From assembly GCA_002415895.1 (NCBI GenBank), contig DIAV01000161.1, positions 1-8,200 on the forward strand: a DNA stretch of 8,200 nucleotides, read 5' to 3'. This document shows, piece after piece, positions 1 to 6,816 of the stretch. How positions within the stretch are numbered: the stretch's first letter is position 1; the number at the start of each line of letters is the position of its first letter. The notes under the pieces were generated by a model that saw only the letters and a program-made list of their open reading frames with translations, was not told the DNA's origin and ran no database searches. The position numbers were made by a program, and so were the translations under genes. Source of the stretch: Anaerolineales bacterium UBA5069 (lineage in GTDB: Bacteria > Chloroflexota > Anaerolineae > Caldilineales > Caldilineaceae).

Positions 1-43
1 CGGGCTCCATAAAGCTGGCATAGACAACGCGAATTGTATCCAT
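1..43 (-). CDS. Start of an unidentified gene, cut by the window edge
   Basis: An ATG at 43-41 opens a frame with no stop up to the window edge, reading MDTIRVVYASFMEP. It lies 40 nt downstream of the permease C stop on the same strand, so it is probably the next gene of the transport operon. The ribosome binding site is weak (an AAAGCAAG-like purine stretch directly upstream). A hydrophobic beta-strand-like start (IRVVYASF) fits many alpha/beta proteins. It does not look like the usual start of a DppD or DppF ATPase, which would be the expected neighbour. Fourteen residues are too few to assign a family, and the start is a guess from spacing. Confidence 0.45.
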   Translation of the reverse strand, partial: MDTIRVVYASFMEP

Positions 44-83
44 CTTGCTTTCGTTTCAGTTGGACCGGGAAATCGCCCTGCCG

Positions 84-1022
84 TTAGTTGCGCACGGTGG
101 GATCCAGGGCGTCATGCAGCCCCTCGCCCAGGAAGTTAATGCAGAGCACAGTGATCAGAATCGCCAGACCGGGGAAAAGCGTCAGCCACGGTTTAGAAGC
201 CATCGTGGCCTGCGAATCCTGCAGCATATTGCCCCACGTGGGTGTGGGCGGGGAGATGCCCAGACCAAGAAAGCTCAGCGACGACTCGACGATGATGGCT
301 GAGCCGACGCCCAGCGTCGCGCCCACAATGATTGGCCCCATCACGTTGGGAATGATGTGCCGCCCAATGATGCTGGGCGTGCGGCAGCCAATGCTGCGTG
401 CGCCCAGCACAAAATCCTGGCGCTTGGTGGAGTGTACAGAGGAGCGCACAATGCGCGCGGTGGCCATCCAACTCAGCACGCCAATCACGAGCACAATCAC
501 AGGCACAGATGCGCGTGCATAGGAACTGATGATAATGAGCAGCGGCAGCGTTGGAATGGCGATCATCACTTCGGTAAAGCGCATGAGCGCGTTATCAATC
601 AGGCCGCCGTAGTAGCCTGAGATCGCCCCCACAGTGGCGCCAATGATCGTGCTGAACATGGCCGCAAAAATGCCCACCATCAACGAGATGCGCCCGCCAT
701 AGAGAATACGCGTGAAGACATCGCGCCCCAGGTCATCAGTGCCCATGAGGTGCGCAAACGACGGCGCCTGGCGCGCATTGCGCAGGTCAATCGCGTCAAA
801 GGGATAAGGTGCAAAGAGCGGTGCGCCAAAACAGAGCACGGCCAGAATCAGCAGAATGACGGCCGAAATCACTGCGGCCTTGTGGCGGATAAACTTGCCC
901 CATATGATTTGCCCCTGCGTGCGCGCCGGGCGCAGCAGTAGCGCATCCTGGCCGCGTGGCTTTGCGGCAATGGCAACGGTCACCTGTGAAGTGCTGGAGA
1001 TGTCGGAAAGTGCTTCAGTCAT
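84..1022 (-). CDS. dppC: ABC transporter permease, DppC/OppC type
   Basis: This is an inner-membrane permease of a peptide/nickel-type ABC importer, pairing with the DppB-type protein encoded just upstream. The 312 residues are slightly long for the family, because of a polar N-terminal tail of about 45 residues before the first membrane segment (about 49-71). The family signature MGTDDLGRDVFTRILYGG lies at 93-110. Further membrane segments lie near 113-135, 148-168, 173-190, 228-250 and 281-298. The EAA loop that docks on the ATPase is at about 206-226 (GARSIG...HIIPN). The C-terminus FLGEGLHDALDPTVRN is typical of DppC/OppC. Its ATG overlaps the dppB stop in the string ATGACTGA (8 nt), and no good ribosome binding site precedes it, so translational coupling is likely. 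Family assignment is firm. The substrate is not knowable from sequence, and the dpp name is by similarity only. Confidence 0.95.
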   Translation of the reverse strand: MTEALSDISSTSQVTVAIAAKPRGQDALLLRPARTQGQIIWGKFIRHKAAVISAVILLILAVLCFGAPLFAPYPFDAIDLRNARQAPSFAHLMGTDDLGRDVFTRILYGGRISLMVGIFAAMFSTIIGATVGAISGYYGGLIDNALMRFTEVMIAIPTLPLLIIISSYARASVPVIVLVIGVLSWMATARIVRSSVHSTKRQDFVLGARSIGCRTPSIIGRHIIPNVMGPIIVGATLGVGSAIIVESSLSFLGLGISPPTPTWGNMLQDSQATMASKPWLTLFPGLAILITVLCINFLGEGLHDALDPTVRN

Positions 1023-1968
1023 AACTCACGCGCGGGTCCAGCAATGCATTGACAATGTCGGCCAGCAGATTGAAGACCACCACCATCACGGATCCCATCA
1101 TGATAATGCCCATGAGCAACGGGTAGTCGCGGTCGTACATGCTCTGTATAAAGAGGCGACCAATCCCCGGCCACGAAAAAATCGTTTCCGTAATCACTGC
1201 CCCCGAGAAGAGGCCGGCAATGTCCAGCGCCATAATCGTTACCACAGGGATAGCTGCATTCTTGAGGGCGTGCAGCAGCATAACGCTACGGTTGCGCAGC
1301 CCTTTGGCCTTGGCCGTGCGAACGTAGTCCGCATTGAGGACGCCCAGGAAGCTTGTGCGCATATAGCGTGACCAGCCTGCAATATAGAGCAGCGAGAGCA
1401 CCAACGCCGGCATAATAATATGCTTGAGTTGATCCACAAAGCCTGTGTCGCCCACTGTCACGCGGCCCGACGAGGGCAGCCAGCCCAATTGCACGGAGAA
1501 GACCAGTTGCAGCATGAGGCCAAACCAGAAGACGGGCATGGCAATGCCCAGAAACGAAAGCCCTGTGCCAAAAACATCCGTTACGCTGTATTTGTGAATC
1601 GCGCTATAAACGCCCAGCGGCAGCGCCACCACCGCGGCAAAGAGATACGCCGCGCCCATCAGTTGCACAGTCGCAGGCAACCGCTCCAGAATAATTTGCA
1701 GCACCGGCTGCGCGGATTTGAAGCTGTAACCAAGGTCGCCCTGCAGCGCAGCGGCCAGCCAGCGAAAGTACTGCACCACGAGGGGTTGGTCCAGCCCCAG
1801 GCGTGTGCGATAGGCAGCCAGCATTTCGGGGTTCACAAAGCGGCCCGTTGCCAGCAGCATTGTCTCCGGGCCGCCAGGGGCCGCCTGAATGACAAGGAAG
1901 ATAACAATCGAGATACCAATGAATAACGGAATCATCTGCAGCATACGGCGCAGGATGTATCGCCCCAT
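1015..1968 (-). CDS. dppB: ABC transporter permease, DppB/OppB type
   Basis: This is the first permease of the importer, 317 residues, the normal length for the family. The N-terminal block (MGRYILRRMLQMIPLFIGIS, then LVIQAAPGGP at about 25-34) is the classic DppB/OppB start with membrane segment 1. A periplasmic stretch at about 35-98 contains RLGLDQPLVVQYFRWL. More membrane segments follow near 100-121, 134-158, 183-200, 236-262 and 284-306. The EAA loop is at about 215-241 (YVRTAKAKGLRNRSV...NAAIP), and ETIFSWPGIG at 261-270 and the ending LLDPRVSYD are also diagnostic. The ATG at 1968 is chosen because of the GAGGAG at 1984-1979, 10 nt upstream, and because the protein begins exactly where the family does. 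It sits 114 nt after the binding-protein stop, behind a strong stem-loop, and overlaps dppC by 8 nt. The imported solute is unproven. Confidence 0.95.
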   Translation of the reverse strand: MGRYILRRMLQMIPLFIGISIVIFLVIQAAPGGPETMLLATGRFVNPEMLAAYRTRLGLDQPLVVQYFRWLAAALQGDLGYSFKSAQPVLQIILERLPATVQLMGAAYLFAAVVALPLGVYSAIHKYSVTDVFGTGLSFLGIAMPVFWFGLMLQLVFSVQLGWLPSSGRVTVGDTGFVDQLKHIIMPALVLSLLYIAGWSRYMRTSFLGVLNADYVRTAKAKGLRNRSVMLLHALKNAAIPVVTIMALDIAGLFSGAVITETIFSWPGIGRLFIQSMYDRDYPLLMGIIMMGSVMVVVFNLLADIVNALLDPRVSYD

Positions 1969-1994
1969 GCGGTCGGCTCTCCTCTACAGTGCAT

Positions 1995-2036
1995 ATCTGC
2001 GGGCGGGCAGCGGCACCCTGCCACCCGCCCGCAGAT
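1995..2036 (-). promoter_or_regulatory. Stem-loop between binding protein and permease genes
   Basis: A perfect 13-bp inverted repeat, ATCTGCGGGCGGG at 1995-2007 and its complement at 2024-2036, can extend by three more pairs (2008-2010 with 2018-2020) around a small bulge, leaving a 7-nt loop. The stem is mostly G-C. No T-run follows it on either strand, so it is not a standard intrinsic terminator. It sits directly downstream of the binding-protein gene and ahead of dppB. That position is where many ABC operons carry a hairpin that protects the 3' end of the binding-protein mRNA or limits read-through, so that binding protein exceeds permease. That role is inferred from position. Confidence 0.75.
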
Positions 2037-2082
2037 TCTACGCAACGGCTATCTACTGCCGGCCGTCTGCAAAACAATCAAA

Positions 2083-3741
2083 CTACTCGCCCAGACTCCA
2101 CTCGTACGAGTTCCAGAAGCTGCCAAGGTTCGTGCCGCTGCCCTTGAAGTTCTCGAAGCCACTGCGCATGACATAGGGCAGGCTGTTGTAGTACAGGGGC
2201 AGTTCGCGTCCCTCTTCGGCCATCATGGTTTGCACAGCGTCCATGAGCGGCTTGCGGTCGGCAAAGTCCAGCGCCGTGTCGGACTCTTCCATGAGCGCGT
2301 CCAGTTCAGGATTGCAGTGGCCCGTGAAGTTGTTGGAACCTTCACACGCATACAGCCCCGTCAGGCTCGGGTCGGCGGGAATAATCCAGCCGCCAACCAC
2401 AGCTTCCCAATCCATGGAGAGCCAGCGCTGCAACCATGCCGCATTCTCCAGATCCTCAAACTTCACCTCAACACCCACTTCCTTGAGATAGGCCTGAATC
2501 GCCTGGGCGATGGCCGTGCGCTCGGGGCGGCTGTTGCGGTTGATGATGGTGAAGGAAAGCTTTTCGCCATCCTTCTCGCGAATGCCATCGGCGCCGACAA
2601 CCCAGCCGGCTTCGTCCAGCATGGTCGCGGCCAGCGCGGGATCGTAGTTGTACGATTCCACATCGGGATTGTAGTACGGGCTCGTGGGGCTGATGGGTGA
2701 ATTGGCAAGCTGTACGGTGCCTTCCATCAGGCCGTCCACAATTGCCACGCGGTCAATGGCATGGAAGATCGCCTTGCGCACATTCGGGTCACCGAAGAGC
2801 ACCTTGCCCCGCTCGGTCCCTACACTGGGCTCGAAGATGATCCAACTGTTGGAAGGCACATTGACAACCTTGTAGCCTTCCAGACCTTCCACTTCCTTGA
2901 TCTGGTTGGGCAGAATCTGGCCGAAATCATACTCGCCCGACTTGAGCGCGTTCAAGCGCGTGTTGGGGTCGGGAATGAAGCTGAAGATGATCTCGTCCAG
3001 CTTGGGGAGATCAGCGCCGCGCCAGTAATTGTCGTTGCGCACCACGCGCACATACTCGCCCGGCTTCCACTCGGCAAACTTGAAGGGGCCGGTGCCCAGG
3101 GGGCTGCGGTTGTAGCCGTCAAAGGTCAGCACATCCTGCCCTTCAAGCACGTGCTTGGGCAGAATGGTGTCAAAGAGCGTTACATAGTTGGCAGCGGGCT
3201 TGTCCCACGTAAAGACGACCGTGTTTTCGTCGGGCATTTCGCAATTGATGATGCCCAGATAGTCTGTCTGATTGTAGACTTCCTGGCCAGGCTCGCTCTG
3301 GATAAAGTCCAGCGTGAAGCAAACATCGGCGCTTGTGAAAGGCTCGCCGTCATGCCACTGCACACCCTGCTGCAGATTCCACGTCATCGTCAAGGTGCCA
3401 TCTTCATTCTCGACAATGCCGCCATTCTCCAGCGTGGGAATCTCTGTGGCCAGAACAGGAATGTAGCTGTTCTGGTCGTTGCTCATAATCAACCCTTCGA
3501 CCATTGTGATCTCAATGTCCGTCAGGTTCTGACTGGTGAGCGCATTCAGGGTATCAATTTCGGCGCCATAGGCCACGCGCAGCACTTTGCTGCCTTCGGG
3601 TGCTGCAGCGGCATCGGCAGGAGCAGCACCCGCATCGGCCGGAGCGGCCGCAGGTGCAGCCACAGGGGCTGCGCAGGCGCTCAACACCATTGCGAAGAGC
3701 ATTGTAAGTGATAGAACTTTCAGCCAGGTCTTGCGGGTCAT
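2083..3741 (-). CDS. Lipoprotein substrate-binding protein, SBP_bac_5 (DppA/OppA-like)
   Basis: This is the extracytoplasmic solute receptor of the importer, anchored by lipid. It has 552 residues from the chosen start. A type II signal peptide runs through residues 1-22 (MTRKTWLK, a hydrophobic core, then lipobox LSAC with the lipidated Cys at 23). An Ala/Pro-rich, low-complexity linker of about 27 residues follows. The mature domain begins with KVLRVAYGAEIDTLNAL at about 52-68. Family hallmarks are WNLQQGVQWHDGEPFTSADV at about 121-140, the SPLGTGPFKFAEWKPGEYV segment, and NFTGHCNPELDALMEE near the C-terminus. The open frame extends 50 codons further upstream, but ATG 3741 is preferred for its AAGGAG 6 nt upstream and the proper signal-peptide start. 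The two permease genes follow. SBP_bac_5 proteins bind peptides, but also nickel chelates, opines and sugars, so the ligand is unknown. The linker style resembles Chloroflexota lipoproteins (inference). Confidence 0.96.
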   Translation of the reverse strand: MTRKTWLKVLSLTMLFAMVLSACAAPVAAPAAAPADAGAAPADAAAAPEGSKVLRVAYGAEIDTLNALTSQNLTDIEITMVEGLIMSNDQNSYIPVLATEIPTLENGGIVENEDGTLTMTWNLQQGVQWHDGEPFTSADVCFTLDFIQSEPGQEVYNQTDYLGIINCEMPDENTVVFTWDKPAANYVTLFDTILPKHVLEGQDVLTFDGYNRSPLGTGPFKFAEWKPGEYVRVVRNDNYWRGADLPKLDEIIFSFIPDPNTRLNALKSGEYDFGQILPNQIKEVEGLEGYKVVNVPSNSWIIFEPSVGTERGKVLFGDPNVRKAIFHAIDRVAIVDGLMEGTVQLANSPISPTSPYYNPDVESYNYDPALAATMLDEAGWVVGADGIREKDGEKLSFTIINRNSRPERTAIAQAIQAYLKEVGVEVKFEDLENAAWLQRWLSMDWEAVVGGWIIPADPSLTGLYACEGSNNFTGHCNPELDALMEESDTALDFADRKPLMDAVQTMMAEEGRELPLYYNSLPYVMRSGFENFKGSGTNLGSFWNSYEWSLGE

Positions 3742-3927
3742 GGGTCTCTCCTTGGTTTGCAAAGGCATACTTGGTAAATGCAGCGCGTGCAAAGTGAATA
3801 GGCGATGCAAGGGCCAAATGGTGGCGATCCGATTCGCGTGTGGCAGGCGCCTCCTTCGTAAAAGCGATGCTCGGGACGTGGACCAGGTCAAGCCGGCAGA
3901 CGATCAGGCACTTTATCAGGCAGACGA
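3742..3927 (-). promoter_or_regulatory. 186-nt leader upstream of the binding-protein gene, possible promoter region
   Basis: This is the longest gene-free stretch in the window and the natural place for a promoter serving the transport genes. On the minus strand it contains a TTGACC hexamer (3891-3886) that could act as a -35 box, inside a small palindrome GACCTGGTC at 3889-3881. No convincing -10 box lies 16-18 nt downstream. The heptamer CTTTGCA occurs twice, 30 nt apart, at 3794-3788 and 3764-3758. The string AAGGAGG near 3857-3851 looks like a Shine-Dalgarno site but has no start codon at a workable distance. I see no terminator for the preceding gene, so read-through from the DUF885 genes is equally possible. 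The promoter call rests mainly on position. Confidence 0.35.
3748..3753 (-). promoter_or_regulatory. Ribosome binding site fixing the binding-protein start
   Basis: AAGGAG on the minus strand, 6 nt before the ATG at 3741-3739, is the strongest Shine-Dalgarno match near any candidate start of this gene. An in-frame ATG nine codons upstream (3768-3766) has no purine-rich stretch before it, and it would lengthen the n-region of the signal peptide with MPLQTKERP. The site therefore settles the start at 3741. Confidence 0.85.
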
Positions 3928-3933
3928 TCAGGC
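3898..3933 (-). repeat. Three-unit 12-bp tandem repeat spanning the DUF885 B stop codon
   Basis: On the minus strand three consecutive 12-mers read GCCTGATCGTCT (3933-3922), GCCTGATAAAGT (3921-3910) and GCCTGATCGTCT (3909-3898), followed by GCCG. Units 1 and 3 are identical, and the middle one shares GCCTGAT and the final T. The stop codon TGA of the upstream gene lies in unit 1. The copies on one DNA face pattern (12-bp period, close to a helical turn) could suit a multimeric DNA-binding protein, or could simply be a slippage duplication. The repeat itself is seen directly; any role is inferred. Confidence 0.7.
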
Positions 3934-5118
3934 GAACATGGCTACAGTTTGTGGTGAATGCATGCGGCCATAGAGGAACTCAAGGTAATCAGCGCGCCGC
4001 GCGGCGGGTACAGCCAGATACGCATCGTTGACCGTCTGCCCCCACCAATAGGACCAGATGAGCACGGCGCGCCCCGAAGCAGCGATGAAGCGCATGCGGT
4101 TATCCACCCAGCCGGAGCCACCGCCAAGGCTGGCCGCGGCCAGCCACGCGCGCACTTCCGCATCAGCTTCGTTCAGTGCGTGCAGCTTCCACGCCGCCAC
4201 AGTGCCAATCGCCGAGCGGTAGCGCGACAGAATGTGCTGCACACGGTCATCATCGTTATCAAACCAATCAAGCAGGAAGATGCCGTTGTCGGCAATCCCC
4301 TCAAAGGGGCTGGAGCTGGCGGTATTCACCACGGACAGCAAGCCATCTGCAGGGGCGCGCCCCTCGTGATACCACACTTCGCGCAGCTTGAACTGCACAT
4401 AGTGGCCGGGATAACACTCGTGCAGGGCAAGGTGCTTGAGCGCCGGATAGGTAAGCACCGGGTCTACATTCAGTTCCACCTTGCGCTCAAGATAGTTGCA
4501 GCGCGCGTTAAAGGCAACGCCCCGCACCGTTGCCACCTGCATGCCGTCGGACTTGTCGGCGGGGATGGGCAGAATACGATTTGTACGCTCCCAGGCCTCG
4601 TCAAACAACCCTTGCAGCACGGTTGCAACGGCATCGGGCGGCACGAGTACACTCTCCTGCCACGCCTGGCATTGCGTGGCGAGGTCGCCCGCAAAGCCCA
4701 TGCGTGTAAGCAGATCGCCCAGTTCGGCGCGCAATCCGGCGAGTTCATCCTCGCTTACGGGGGCAGAGGGGACATGCAGAAAGCCGCGCAATTGGTCGGC
4801 AAGCGAGAGGCCCGATGTGCGCCACTGGATGAAGGCCAGCGAAGAGCCCGCCAACTGCTGATAGTACATGCGCCGGTCGGCTTCGGGCAGAGCGGCGGCA
4901 TCGGCTTCAAGCGCCTGCCACGCGTGCCGGGCCTCCGCATAGTCAACATACGGCGCGGGCTTGAGTGCGCCACCCGACATATCCAGCACAACCAGGCCGT
5001 CCTCGTCACCGCTCTCGGCGCGATAGAGGGCATCCAGCCCCAGCAGCGCGGCGGCCACGCGCTCGCCATACGCCAAAGTATCCTGGCTAAGTACCATAGA
5101 TTTATGGCTAATTGTCAT
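3928..5118 (-). CDS. Short DUF885-type putative metallopeptidase (protein B)
   Basis: The start chosen is ATG at 5118, giving 396 residues with no signal peptide, so probably cytoplasmic. The call rests on LHECYPGHYVQ at about 232-242: His233-Glu234 and His239 match the HExxPGHxxQ zinc-site signature of DUF885 proteins (HEAYPGHHLQ in typical members). A candidate third ligand, Glu273, lies in PFEGIADNG, where classical members have EGWALY. The N-terminal 230 residues are alpha-helical and acidic/Ala-rich and contain LNVDP at about 216-220, just ahead of the metal motif. It is some 170 residues shorter than its neighbour and than usual family members, mainly at the N-terminus. An upstream in-frame ATG would embed 156 nt in the previous gene; the AGAGGA 8 nt before 5118 supports the shorter form. 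It overlaps protein A by 11 nt, which suggests coupled translation. DUF885 proteins are presumed peptidases/hydrolases; the substrate is unknown. Confidence is good on the motif, lower on the exact family. Confidence 0.82.
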   Translation of the reverse strand: MTISHKSMVLSQDTLAYGERVAAALLGLDALYRAESGDEDGLVVLDMSGGALKPAPYVDYAEARHAWQALEADAAALPEADRRMYYQQLAGSSLAFIQWRTSGLSLADQLRGFLHVPSAPVSEDELAGLRAELGDLLTRMGFAGDLATQCQAWQESVLVPPDAVATVLQGLFDEAWERTNRILPIPADKSDGMQVATVRGVAFNARCNYLERKVELNVDPVLTYPALKHLALHECYPGHYVQFKLREVWYHEGRAPADGLLSVVNTASSSPFEGIADNGIFLLDWFDNDDDRVQHILSRYRSAIGTVAAWKLHALNEADAEVRAWLAAASLGGGSGWVDNRMRFIAASGRAVLIWSYWWGQTVNDAYLAVPAARRADYLEFLYGRMHSPQTVAMFA

Positions 5119-6814
5119 GAGTAGATTCCTCTTGCTCTGCTTCTTCATGCATGATGGCAGCCACACAACGCACGGGGACAGATCCAAAGGAGAGAAAGCG
5201 GTCATGGAAGCGGCGCATTGTAAAGCGCTGCCCCAATTTGCTCTGCATTTCACCGCGCAAGCGCACAATCTCATCGCGCCCCATGAGATAGATCATTGCG
5301 CCGCCCGGGAACATGCTGTTCTTCACGGTCTCCCCGCGCGAGGCAGCGCGACTCATGCCCGTGTTCTGCTCATAGAAGTCGGCGGCTTCATCCATTGTCA
5401 TGCGCCCCTGGTGCAGGCGTACATCAACCAATGCCCGCGCCGCCATGCGCAGGTCGGTCTGCAACTCGGAGAAACTCTCCAGCGGTGTCAGAAATCCGGC
5501 CTCGCCCATCAGCGTTGTGGCGTAGCAGGCCCAGCCTTCGGCCATTGTGCCCCCACAGAAGAGGGCCACGCGGGCCGCCGTATCTACAGCCGCAATCCGT
5601 CCAATGCGCGAGCTGCTCCGGTAGGCGTTCCAGTTCTGCACGTGATGCCCAATGCCGCCGTGGTGCACTACATGATTCAACTTGATAACGCTGTCGTTGT
5701 TGGCGCGCAACAGCTTCTGTTGCTGGCTGCGCGGCATCGTCTTCTCTATGGGCGTCACCAGATAGCGGTGCACGGGCGGCCGGTGGTGCGCCGCGGGTGC
5801 GCGATAGAAGAGAAAATAGAGATAAGGCGCAGCCGAACGCGCCCACTCGGGCTGCGGCACATACTCGATCGGAAAGTCCGGCCAGGTGAGCAGTTGTTGC
5901 TCGTCCGACAACGCCTTGCTCGCGTCCCAAAGCTGCTGGTAGCGCCCCAGGTACTTGCCCACAGTGGGGTGGATACCACTCAACTGCACCAGCGCGTCCT
6001 GCCATTTTTCCACGCCAAAGACGGCGGCCTGCTCGGCTAGTTTTGCCTTTGTTTCAGCAAGCTGCTCTGCTGCATAGGCGGCAATCGCGTCACCGCTCAT
6101 CTCCAGGCGGTGCCCCTCGCGCATGAGCATGTCAAAGGCATCGCCACCGCTGGCAAAAGCGCTCGAATCCGCACGCAAAACAGTCGCGCGCAGGTGTGCC
6201 TCAAAACGAGCAAAGGCTTCCAGTGCCACATCTGCAGCGCGCCGCAGCGCCTGCTGGTCGCCACCCATGCTCGCAGCCAGCATGTTAATCCCCTGGCTAA
6301 AGAAGTTGCGTGCGCCGGTGCATTCGCGCAGCGCCCGCTCTGTCCACGCCACCGGTGCGCTGTGTATGTTGCTCTCGCCCTGCTCCAGCAGGCGTGGGAT
6401 GAGGCGCATGCGCTCAACCGCCGCGGCTACGCGCTCCTTCTCCGGCGCATACTCAGTCAGAAACAGGCTTATGACGCCAAAGATGGCCTCGCCCGTATAG
6501 ACGCAGGGATTGCCGCGTTGGAAGTGCGTTGAAACCAGTTCCCACTGCTGAATGCGCAGGAATCCCTCAGCCAGCCGCTTGTCAAGCCGCTCTATGGCAG
6601 TCAGTTCCGCGTCATCCACCAGAGCGCTGTCGCGCAGCAGCGCCTCGGCGTCCGCCAGCGCAGCCTCCACCCCTTGCGCCGAATAATCGGGCAGCGCATG
6701 GTCATAGGCGTGCTCGCCAATAAAGGTGGCGTTTACAGGCCGATGGCGATAGTAGGATGCGAAGAATTTGTCGAGCCAGGCCTGCACGCGCCGGCTCTCA
6801 TTGAGGTCAGCCAC
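5108..6814 (-). CDS. DUF885 family protein with altered metal-site motif (protein A)
   Basis: From the GTG at 6814 the protein has 568 residues, normal for DUF885, and no signal peptide. The N-terminus is family-like (ESRRVQAWLDKFFASYYRHRP, then VNATFIGEHAYDHALPDYS at about 27-45), followed by a long helical region. The C-terminal half keeps the DUF885 framework: TMAEGWACYATTLMGEAGF at about 423-441 with the putative ligand Glu426, DVRLHQGRMTMDEAADFYEQ at about 464-483, and FPGGAMIYLMGRDEIVRLR at about 502-520. The zinc motif, however, reads HHGGIGHHVQ at 384-393, with His385 where the family has the catalytic Glu and Gly-Ile-Gly for Tyr-Pro-Gly. It may be inactive, structural or mechanistically different. 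GTG is chosen because it follows the oxidoreductase stop by 2 nt and is preceded by GGAAAGAGA; the alternative ATG at 6898 would overlap that gene by 82 nt. It ends inside the start of protein B. Confidence 0.88.
   Translation of the reverse strand: MADLNESRRVQAWLDKFFASYYRHRPVNATFIGEHAYDHALPDYSAQGVEAALADAEALLRDSALVDDAELTAIERLDKRLAEGFLRIQQWELVSTHFQRGNPCVYTGEAIFGVISLFLTEYAPEKERVAAAVERMRLIPRLLEQGESNIHSAPVAWTERALRECTGARNFFSQGINMLAASMGGDQQALRRAADVALEAFARFEAHLRATVLRADSSAFASGGDAFDMLMREGHRLEMSGDAIAAYAAEQLAETKAKLAEQAAVFGVEKWQDALVQLSGIHPTVGKYLGRYQQLWDASKALSDEQQLLTWPDFPIEYVPQPEWARSAAPYLYFLFYRAPAAHHRPPVHRYLVTPIEKTMPRSQQQKLLRANNDSVIKLNHVVHHGGIGHHVQNWNAYRSSSRIGRIAAVDTAARVALFCGGTMAEGWACYATTLMGEAGFLTPLESFSELQTDLRMAARALVDVRLHQGRMTMDEAADFYEQNTGMSRAASRGETVKNSMFPGGAMIYLMGRDEIVRLRGEMQSKLGQRFTMRRFHDRFLSFGSVPVRCVAAIMHEEAEQEESTHDN
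5127..5132 (-). promoter_or_regulatory. Ribosome binding site fixing the DUF885 B start
   Basis: AGAGGA (within AAGAGGAA) on the minus strand ends 8 nt before the ATG at 5118-5116. It lies inside the last codons of protein A, so ribosomes finishing A terminate at 5108 right over the B start. This supports the 396-residue form of B over the longer open frame beginning at 5274. Confidence 0.75.
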
Positions 6815-6816
6815 GT

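Noticed and set aside
3655..3700. Ala/Pro-rich low-complexity run in the binding protein as a possible repeat element
   Set aside because: It is the flexible linker after the lipidated Cys, common in surface lipoproteins of this type, and not a mobile or DNA-level repeat.
3851..3857. AAGGAGG string on the minus strand as the ribosome binding site of a leader peptide
   Set aside because: No ATG, GTG or TTG follows at a usable distance, so no small gene can be supported.
3742..3891. 50-residue N-terminal extension of the binding protein
   Set aside because: It would bury the lipoprotein signal peptide inside the protein. The ATG at 3741 has a proper ribosome binding site and gives a standard n-region, hydrophobic core and lipobox.
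3958..5124. Long open frame of 388 codons on the plus strand
   Set aside because: It lies entirely opposite the DUF885 B gene, its product has no recognisable motif, and its Arg/His/Gln-rich composition is typical of the antisense of GC-rich coding DNA. The minus frame has a conserved metal motif.
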